Assembly: GCA_910588825.1 (NCBI GenBank)
Contig: CAJURF010000112.1
Span: 1-5,640, forward strand
Reading direction: 5' to 3'
Origin: an uncultured Lachnospiraceae bacterium
GTDB lineage: Bacteria; Bacillota; Clostridia; Lachnospirales; Lachnospiraceae
Length of the DNA: 5,640 nt
Part shown: positions 1 to 4,754 of the stretch, piece after piece
Layout: every line of letters begins with the position of its first letter
How positions within the stretch are numbered: position 1 is the first letter of the stretch
The notes under the pieces: generated by a model
Databases searched by the model: none
What the model saw: only the letters and a program-made list of their open reading frames with translations
Told to the model about the DNA's origin: nothing
Translations under genes and position numbers: made by a program

Positions 1-117
1 AAATTTATTAACCAAGCAGTCTTGATTGGCTGCATCATTATTATACAAGGAGGTGGTACGAAAGGGAGACTTTTTGTTATCCATATATTTTTTAGAACGG
101 ACTTTGTAACCATTAAC

Positions 118-146
118 TTGACAGCTATTCGTAGCTATATAATTAT
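118..146 (+). promoter_or_regulatory. Candidate sigma-A promoter for the metallopeptidase operon
   Basis: A perfect -35 hexamer TTGACA lies at 118-123. A perfect TATAAT lies at 138-143, but only 14 bases downstream, which is shorter than sigma-A prefers. The overlapping TAATTA (140-145) or AATTAT (141-146) give normal spacers of 16 or 17 bases. Transcription would then start around 150, leaving a short leader holding little more than the ribosome binding site. A short inverted repeat, AGCTA-TTCG-TAGCT (123-136), sits between the two hexamers and could be a small operator or chance. Confidence 0.5.
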
Positions 147-152
147 TGTATT

Positions 153-160
153 AGAGAGGG
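153..160 (+). promoter_or_regulatory. Ribosome binding site that sets the metallopeptidase start
   Basis: AGAGAGGG ends 8 bases before the ATG at 169. It supports that ATG over the in-frame TTG at 22, which has no comparable site and would place an ill-fitting extension ahead of the signal peptide. Confidence 0.6.
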
Positions 161-168
161 ATTTGATA

Positions 169-675
169 ATGAAATACAAAACTATTTTTGGACTATTTAC
201 ATCTGCTTTTTTATGTTTTTCTTGTTTCATAAATGTAAGTGCCGACCCAAAACCAAAGTTGTCAGCATGGGATTTAGTTGATTCTGGTAAACATTTAGAT
301 TGGTCGGGAGGTACAAAGTACAAAAGTGCTTTTAACAAAGTAGTGAATACATGGAATAAATATAAACCTGGCGTGATTAGAAAAGATACAGCACTTACTG
401 TGGCAGATGTTAAAATTTTAGATAATCCTACTCAGCGTTCGGAAATTGTTGCTACCACTAATAGAGCTGGTGAAATAATATTTAACACTGCTATTATGGA
501 TGGTCGTTCTGTAAAATCCCGCAGGAATACTTGTACACATGAGTTAGGCCATGCGCTTGGTCTTGCGGACAGGACAAAGATAACAAAATGCATTATGTAC
601 GAAGCGAATTCTGAAATTGTAAATTTAAAAAATGCCGACAGGATATCATATGATGCGGCATACAAGAGATACTAA
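169..675 (+). CDS. Small secreted matrixin/snapalysin-like zinc metallopeptidase
   Basis: The 168-residue product is predicted to be an exported zinc endopeptidase. Residues 1-25 form a typical signal peptide: MKYK, a hydrophobic core, then NVSA before Asp26. The mature part is only about 143 residues. The zinc motif HELGHALGLAD covers residues 124-134, so His124, His128 and probably Asp134 bind zinc and Glu125 is the catalytic base. The segment CIMY (141-144) supplies a candidate Met-turn methionine at 143, as expected of metzincins. Matrixins normally use His as the third ligand; Asp is the pattern known from snapalysin-type enzymes. Cys122 and Cys141 flank the motif and could form a disulfide. 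No propeptide with a cysteine switch is visible. The gene is AT-rich compared with the right half of the window. The next gene starts 22 bases downstream on the same strand, so the two probably share a transcript. The peptidase class is fairly sure; the substrate is unknown. Confidence 0.8.
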   Translation: MKYKTIFGLFTSAFLCFSCFINVSADPKPKLSAWDLVDSGKHLDWSGGTKYKSAFNKVVNTWNKYKPGVIRKDTALTVADVKILDNPTQRSEIVATTNRAGEIIFNTAIMDGRSVKSRRNTCTHELGHALGLADRTKITKCIMYEANSEIVNLKNADRISYDAAYKRY

Positions 676-682
676 GTGATTT

Positions 683-700
683 GGGAGGATATGGATTATG
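683..700 (+). promoter_or_regulatory. Shine-Dalgarno and ATG that decide the start of the second secreted protein
   Basis: GGGAGGA (683-689) lies 8 bases before the ATG at 698, which is ideal spacing. The ATG at 691 is only one base from the site. The ATG at 747, the first one in frame with the main open reading frame, has no Shine-Dalgarno and sits inside the signal-peptide core. The true start is therefore 698, even though it is out of frame with the body of the gene as written. Confidence 0.65.
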
Positions 701-1427
701 AAAAAAAAAAATCAGTTGTTTTATATGTTTTGGCTCAGTCTGCATTATGCTGATATTTGGATTGCGCGTTACAAGTAAATCAAAATCGGTTTCCGCTGAG
801 GATAGTGTTATACCAATATCAAGAATACAGGGGTCTTTTGCAATAAATGTACACGATCAAAGAGAGCTGGTTGCTTTTGCGGATCACGTTTTTGTAGGAA
901 AAGTCTTAAAGAACGAAGGATATGAATACATATATTCTAGCCCGTATACAAATTATACGGTTCAGGTATTAGAGAATATAAAAGGCAATTTAATTATGGA
1001 TAAAGGGATTCCCATTGTGAAACAGGGAGGTTTATCAAAAGACGGCAGTTACTATGAAATGTTCGAAGACGACGAACTGCCGGCGGAAAAAGGAATTTAT
1101 ATATTCTATGCATATGTGCAGAAGGATGGTTCCCTGCTGGCAACTGGACCGAATTCAAGTATAAAAATTGACATCCCCGCTGACGGCAGCAGCAGTGAGG
1201 CTCCAGGTGGTACGAACCAGAATGAGGAGTTCGGTGTTGAAAGTAACAGCGAGATTCCAGAAGGTACGAATCAGAATGAGAAGTTTGCTGCTGTCAATGA
1301 AAAGGAAGAATTTTTTAGAAATACAGATATCTATAAAGAAGCAGTGGATGCAGCAAATCATCAGGACGATGTAGAAGTTATGGAGGTAGAACGTTATACT
1401 TCCATTTATGAGGCTGACAGTCAGTAA
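698..1427 (+). CDS. Exported TIMP/netrin-like OB-fold candidate, frame broken by an A11 tract
   Basis: As written, ATG(698) plus eleven A reads MKKKNQ and stops at 776-778. The main frame runs to TAA at 1425-1427. With one A fewer the two join as MKKKISCFICFGSVC..., a textbook signal peptide with likely cleavage after VSA at about residue 33. This gives a 242-residue protein. Mature residues about 60-155 contain ADHVFVGKVL, then YTVQVLENIKG, VKQGG, KGIYIFYA and DGSLLATGP. That order is reminiscent of TIMP/netrin-like OB-folds in bacterial secreted proteins (ADxVFVGxV, a strand ending in KG, then GxxYLVYA). The mature part has no cysteine, so the CxC inhibitory end of animal TIMPs is absent. 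The tail is acidic, with two 18-residue repeats. The gene follows a metallopeptidase gene by 22 bases, so an inhibitor or partner role is an inference. The frameshift could be phase variation, transcriptional slippage, decay or a sequencing error. Confidence 0.6.
701..711 (+). repeat. A11 homopolymer directly after the start codon
   Basis: Eleven consecutive A follow the ATG at 698. Joining that ATG to the signal peptide needs 3n+1 A, so 10 or 13, while 11 puts them out of frame. Tracts of nine or more A are known sites of polymerase slippage and replication slippage, so this run could act as an expression switch or yield a fixed fraction of in-frame product. Confidence 0.85.
1191..1298 (+). 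repeat. Tandem 18-codon repeat in the tail of the second secreted protein
   Basis: Two adjacent 54-base units (1191-1244 and 1245-1298) encode SSEAPGGTNQNEEFGVES and NSEIPEGTNQNEKFAAVN. The core GTNQNE is identical and the DNA also aligns closely, so this is a recent duplication. The segment is acidic, polar and proline/glycine-containing, like a flexible linker or stalk after the folded domain. Confidence 0.85.
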
Positions 1428-1524
1428 GGAGATGCGAAAAACCATGGAATTCTACGGGAGTTTCCCATTTTGAGATGGAGGGGCTGAATCGGTATTCACC
1501 GGCAGCCCCACTAAGATGGCCCAT
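1378..1524 (-). CDS. Doubtful 48-residue small ORF with a strong Shine-Dalgarno
   Basis: On the - strand AAAAGGAGG (1541-1533) lies 8 bases before an ATG at 1524-1522, and only 8 bases separate the frame from the end of the AAA-ATPase/nuclease relic. The product begins MGHLSGAAGEYRFSPS and ends at TAA 1380-1378. No family is recognised, and there is no signal peptide or membrane segment. Its last 50 bases are antisense to the 3' end of the second secreted-protein gene, so it may be the start of an older gene cut off where the two modules were joined. A hairpin (1480-1509) lies within it. The start signals are good, but coding is unproven. Confidence 0.25.
   Translation of the reverse strand: MGHLSGAAGEYRFSPSISKWETPVEFHGFSHLLTDCQPHKWKYNVLPP
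1480..1509. repeat. Stem-loop between the convergent modules
   Basis: GGGGCTG (1480-1486) pairs perfectly with CAGCCCC (1503-1509), and CGGT/ACCG inside can extend the stem. No T run follows on either strand, so it is not a canonical rho-independent terminator. Its position between a + strand gene and a - strand gene would suit a weak bidirectional stop. Confidence 0.5.
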
Positions 1525-1540
1525 TACGATAGCCTCCTTT

Positions 1541-2832
1541 TCATATTCTGTATTCAATAATCTTACAGGTATGCTTCTTCTCTCCGGCATCAGCGTCTTT
1601 ATCATATGTGATGCCCACAAGAAGAATAGGACCGCCGAAATTATGGAGGACGGAAAGGTATTTTTTCTTCCTGATCTGATCAATTGCTCCTTGTGCAGAC
1701 CCATTCCATTTCAGCTCCACCACCAATGGGGCCATTTTGAATCAGGACGGGGGAGGTAGAGGATATCTGCATACCCTTCTCCGGCGGGAAGTTCCTCAAA
1801 CTGTATATAATAATCACGGTAGGTGTAATAAGCTAGTTTAATCACGCTGCGCAGACTTTCTTCCTTATTATATTGAAGTGCCGCTGTTTCCTCGGCATGC
1901 ACCTTTTCTATTTGAGCGGCCACAGCCTCCTGGTTTTTCCGGATTGTATCCGCGAACAGCCGGTCACTTTCGGTAAGACGTCTGATGGTCTCCGGATGCT
2001 TCACTTCCCGGATTGACCGCTGGAATTCCTGTTTGATCTCCTCGTTGGGAATACGCACTGTTTTGCTCACCGAATCATAAGCAAGATATCCCAAATGAAC
2101 CATCAGGGTCAGGATATCATCCTTTCCCCTGAAGGTAGTCAGGTCATTGGCAAATCCGGTCGTGCAGACTTTGACATCCACCCCGCCGATCAGCTCGGCT
2201 ATGGTTTTTGTCAGACCGTTGTAATCCCTGCTGATATAGTCAAGCAGGCCTTCAGCCGCGGATGTTTCTGTCCAATAGGAATCAAAGTCATGATTATCAA
2301 TGGCCTGCACCGCCTCATTGCCCTTAGCTTCCCGGATCATCGCATCCCACTCATCTATGATGGAAATAAACTTTCTGCCAGCATTCTTCTGCACGCACCG
2401 AACAAGATACTCCGTCAGGCTTTCCTCCTCAATAGCATCAAAGCCTGATTCAGCCATGTCCCTTTTGATTGCGGTCTATATCATTACCGGAACATCCCGC
2501 AGGGATTGATTCTGTGCTTTCGCCTCGGATATGAAGCTTGTAATGTCCAGGTAAATCACATTGTATCGATTCAGATACTCCTGGTAATCCCTGGTCTTTG
2601 AAATCTTCTTATCATCAAAAAGATGATGAGAGTCACAGGAACAATCATAATAGGCGGTCAGCATTTTTGCGGCATAGGATTTCCCGAAACGCCGGGGCCT
2701 GCTGATGCAGGTAAGTTTATTCTTTTTTTCAACTGTCTGATTAATTAGTTCAATCAATCCGGTCTTATCCACATAATCCGAATCATTGATTTCAGCAAAT
2801 CCACTGTTGCCCGGATTGATATACACGCCCAT
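1541..2832 (-). pseudogene. Decayed AAA-ATPase-like / PD-(D/E)XK nuclease family gene
   Basis: This is a relic of the gut-bacterial family that joins an AAA-ATPase-like domain to a C-terminal PD-(D/E)XK nuclease-like domain. The start ATG at 2832-2830 has AGGAGAGG just upstream. From it, residues 1-118 carry SRPRRFGKS (44-52, the Walker A-like motif) and NVIYLDITSF. An in-frame TAG (2478-2476) then interrupts, and the same frame resumes with the family sequence, including the Walker B-like IIDEWD. At about 2302-2312, EAVQ joins directly to AIDNHDFDSYW; family memory places roughly 110-150 residues between these parts, including a YMTGILPI-like motif, so an in-frame deletion is likely. Near the end, YADILYLP and VVELKW, the D and ExK of the nuclease motif, lie in different frames because of a lost base in the run at 1735-1738. 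The C-terminus ends at TGA 1543-1541. Three independent lesions make it almost certainly non-functional. The native role of the family is poorly known. Confidence 0.88.
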
Positions 2833-2895
2833 AAAATACCTCTCCTCTTTTTCGCATGTGGTTAATACGCCTTTCAGCATGAGTGTTCTTTTAAA

Positions 2896-2923
2896 AGTAT
2901 AACATAGGTTTGTTGTTTTGCAA
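2896..2923 (-). promoter_or_regulatory. Promoter of the AAA-ATPase/nuclease relic
   Basis: Read on the - strand, TTGCAA (2923-2918) is followed after 16 bases by TATACT (2901-2896), a good sigma-A pair. Transcription would start near 2889, about 55 bases before the ATG at 2832. The region lies only about 60 bases beyond the stop of the URO-D-like gene on the same strand, so the relic had its own promoter. Confidence 0.6.
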
Positions 2924-2982
2924 TATATATTTTCGTTCCTGTTTTTCCAGAAAAGCCTCTTTTGGCTGGTTTGTGACGATCT

Positions 2983-4287
2983 CTATCTGGTCTCTGCAAT
3001 CCATTTCCGTACGTCTTTCACCCATGTCCCGAACCGCATAGGGTCATTCTGGCAGGTGTGGGTATCTTTCAGAATAATCTCCGCACAGTTGTCTTTTGTG
3101 TGATGCAACATATTTTTTACATAATTTTCCATAAATTCTGTCTTGTCCGGAAGATAATTGCTCAGATACAGGGAAGGATTGGGCTTCCAGGAATACACGG
3201 CCTTCTGTCCGATGTCGGCGGAGCATTTCTCCACATCCGCCCAGGGGGATACGGAGATGCGGCGCATGGTGTCAAACCGGAAGATGTAGTCCAGCTTGTT
3301 GTCTGCAGGCTCACAGCATCCGTAAGCGGTGAGGCCGAAGCGGTCAGCCACCTTCTTTTCATGCTTCATGACAAACTCCCAGTGCTGCTCTGGTCCCACC
3401 ATGGTGAATTCCTGGGATTCGGTGAAGCCGAAGAAGTCTTTCAGGTCTGTGCACACACTGTCGTCTCCGGGAAGCTCATGGGTAAAAGTCTGTCCCCCGG
3501 AACCGCTGTAAGCCTGATTTCCGTTCACAGTGAGAAGCCCCTGCTCCAGATACTGGTCAAGGAGTCCGTGATAGCCTTCTTCTATGATGTCCATGGCCTC
3601 GTGAAGCATTTCCGGTTCTTCATAAATATCGTACATCACCTGCTCCAGCCCCCGGAAATCCGAGTAAGTTTCCATCATGGCAATGTACAGGTATTTCAGG
3701 CCCATCAGCCGCACATCCAGAATATCCCCCAGTACATCTTGGTGAAGCTTTAACTTTTCCATGGTTTCTTTTTCATGGTAAATCACTTCCGGGGTTTTCA
3801 GCCGGGACAGCTGATGGGGTTCTTCGATAACAGGCTCAAAGTGCTTGGCGCCTGCGTCGAAATGAAAATCTTTCTTCCAGGCCAGGGGCACGTCCCCCAG
3901 ACAGTGGTCCCGGTAGCTGGCATTTCCCAGGGCAGAGTTTTTGTGGTTGGGATTTTCTTTGTCCCATCCGGTATCTGTGATGATTTTCCGCACTTCCCAG
4001 ATGTCTGTCACAGGCACATCGTCGTCCAGCACATTGGCCCGGAACAGTTTTGCCCGCAGAAACCACTCTATTTCCCTGGCTTCTTCACATTCGCAATGGA
4101 GGGATTCTGGTGTGATAATCTCCCGCCATGCCATTTCCGGAAATACGGCCACCACCGGATGAGTGGTTTTCAGGTCATTGTGTGCATACCATAATTCTTC
4201 CCGCTGTTTCATTTCCGGCCGCTGGGAAGCATCTTTTACCTGTTTTGCCAGTTCCCGGATGATTTCTTTTTCTTTTTGTGTGATCAT
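2983..4287 (-). CDS. URO-D superfamily protein, probable corrinoid-type methyltransferase relative
   Basis: This intact 434-residue cytoplasmic protein starts at ATG 4287-4285, with AAGGAGA 7 bases upstream, and ends at TAG 2985-2983. It has no signal peptide or membrane segment. It resembles members of the uroporphyrinogen decarboxylase / methionine-synthase-like TIM-barrel superfamily that anaerobic Firmicutes carry in many copies. Family-like segments are YGCCEP (322-327), RRISVSPWADVE (342-353), WKPNPSLYL (367-375) and DTHTCQNDP (408-416). The Cys324/Cys325 and His410/Cys412 positions are candidate metal ligands, by analogy with the zinc His/Cys ligands of MtaA-type methyltransferases. 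True HemE decarboxylases are shorter, near 350 residues, and this sequence lacks the usual HemE N-terminal motifs, so a heme role is unlikely. No corrinoid protein, activating ATPase or substrate methyltransferase is next to it, so the substrate cannot be inferred. The superfamily call is fairly sure; the reaction is not known. Confidence 0.75.
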   Translation of the reverse strand: MITQKEKEIIRELAKQVKDASQRPEMKQREELWYAHNDLKTTHPVVAVFPEMAWREIITPESLHCECEEAREIEWFLRAKLFRANVLDDDVPVTDIWEVRKIITDTGWDKENPNHKNSALGNASYRDHCLGDVPLAWKKDFHFDAGAKHFEPVIEEPHQLSRLKTPEVIYHEKETMEKLKLHQDVLGDILDVRLMGLKYLYIAMMETYSDFRGLEQVMYDIYEEPEMLHEAMDIIEEGYHGLLDQYLEQGLLTVNGNQAYSGSGGQTFTHELPGDDSVCTDLKDFFGFTESQEFTMVGPEQHWEFVMKHEKKVADRFGLTAYGCCEPADNKLDYIFRFDTMRRISVSPWADVEKCSADIGQKAVYSWKPNPSLYLSNYLPDKTEFMENYVKNMLHHTKDNCAEIILKDTHTCQNDPMRFGTWVKDVRKWIAETR

Positions 4288-4294
4288 AAAAATT

Positions 4295-4301
4295 TCTCCT
4301 T
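4295..4301 (-). promoter_or_regulatory. Ribosome binding site of the URO-D-like gene
   Basis: On the - strand AAGGAGA ends 7 bases before the ATG at 4287, fixing that start. A TATTAT or TATAGA element on the same strand near 4351-4343 could be a -10, but no recognisable -35 lies at the right distance, so expression may need an activator. Confidence 0.6.
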
Positions 4302-4320
4302 TTTATACATGACGTTCTAC

Positions 4321-4350
4321 TTGCATATGTGTGTGGTTTTCGTCTATAAT
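4321..4350 (+). promoter_or_regulatory. Weak candidate promoter reading into the repeat-rich gap
   Basis: TTGCAT (4321-4326) and a perfect TATAAT (4345-4350) are spaced 18 bases apart on the + strand. No + strand gene begins until 4755. If active, it would transcribe the structured gap at about 4357-4530. AT-rich chance matches are possible. Confidence 0.25.
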
Positions 4351-4380
4351 ACAAAACATACTCCATTCACATTGTGAGCC

Positions 4381-4517
4381 GGCCAGCTGTTCACAGCCAG
4401 CATCTATCTGCGAAGTTCGTAAAACGCGCTGATGACTGTACAGAGGAGTTACTGTTCACGGTATAGCCAGTAACTGATCTTGTCTTATCATACAGAAAAA
4501 CAGTGTGTGTGATAAGA
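4381..4517. repeat. Structured intergenic segment with nested inverted and direct repeats
   Basis: No coding frame is visible here. CTGTTCAC followed by AGCCAG occurs twice (4387-4400 and 4452-4470), with five extra bases in the second copy. AGTTACTG (4447-4454) is a perfect inverted repeat of CAGTAACT (4468-4475). TCTTATCA (4483-4490) is a perfect inverted repeat of TGATAAGA (4510-4517), extendable to 12 pairs in RNA with one U-G, and is followed by a loose TTTGTTTG. It could be a dispersed intergenic repeat or an untranslated structured RNA. No known riboswitch or T-box signature was found. Confidence 0.5.
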
Positions 4518-4554
4518 GCTTTGTTTGCTGCTTCATATACAAATTGTGCTGTTA

Positions 4555-4601
4555 GGAACTGTATGTAAATAACCTGTCACAGATTATTTACATACAGTTC
4601 C
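4555..4601. repeat. 47-base palindrome with perfect 18-bp arms
   Basis: GGAACTGTATGTAAATAA (4555-4572) is the exact reverse complement of 4584-4601. The 11 bases between contain CTG/CAG, which pair after one mismatch, leaving a three-base loop. No T tract follows on either side, so it is a poor terminator. It looks like two transposon-type ends brought together (a minimal MITE or collapsed element) or a large dyad binding site. The motif CTAG starts directly after it, at the presumed insertion point of the IS element. Confidence 0.9.
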
Positions 4602-4605
4602 CTAG
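4602..4605. other. CTAG, presumed target tetranucleotide of the IS701-type insertion
   Basis: IS701-family elements are known to duplicate a 4-base YTAR target. CTAG fits that rule and sits exactly between the palindrome and the start of the IS-like AT-rich leader. The matching copy would lie beyond the right edge of the window. Confidence 0.4.
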
Positions 4606-4703
4606 TACTACAGCGAACTTAAAAAAAACTTCTCATTATTATCTCTGTTTTTATTGATATACCATATATAGACAGAATATTTTTGGAAAATATGATAATA
4701 TAC

Positions 4704-4732
4704 TTTTAATTTCTCCATTTCTTTGATATAAT
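4704..4732 (+). promoter_or_regulatory. Transposase promoter candidate
   Basis: A perfect TATAAT lies at 4727-4732, 22 bases before the ATG at 4755. The -35 region at 4704-4709 (TTTTAA) is a poor match at 17-base spacing, as is common for IS promoters kept weak. Confidence 0.45.
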
Positions 4733-4754
4733 AAAGAAAAAGGGGATGATAATT

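Noticed and set aside
47..62. AAGGAGG near the left edge, and a 12-base match (AGGTGGTACGAA) to 1205-1216
   Set aside because: No start codon follows at a useful distance, and the match does not extend into similar protein sequence, so a relic copy of the second gene's tail is not supported.
22..168. In-frame N-terminal extension of the metallopeptidase from a TTG at 22
   Set aside because: The signal peptide begins exactly at the ATG at 169, which has its own ribosome binding site; a promoter-like region overlaps the extension.
2951..2973. CCAG...CTGG hairpin after the URO-D-like gene as a terminator
   Set aside because: The stem is short and interrupted, and the - strand has no T run after it.
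3058..3753. Long open frame on the + strand (231 codons) and a second at 3775-4194
   Set aside because: Both are antisense to the well-supported URO-D-like gene, lack ribosome binding sites and show no family features.
4447..4517. CRISPR array or T-box/cobalamin riboswitch in the gap
   Set aside because: The repeats are inverted pairs rather than regularly spaced direct repeats, and no T-box or B12-box sequence is visible on either strand.
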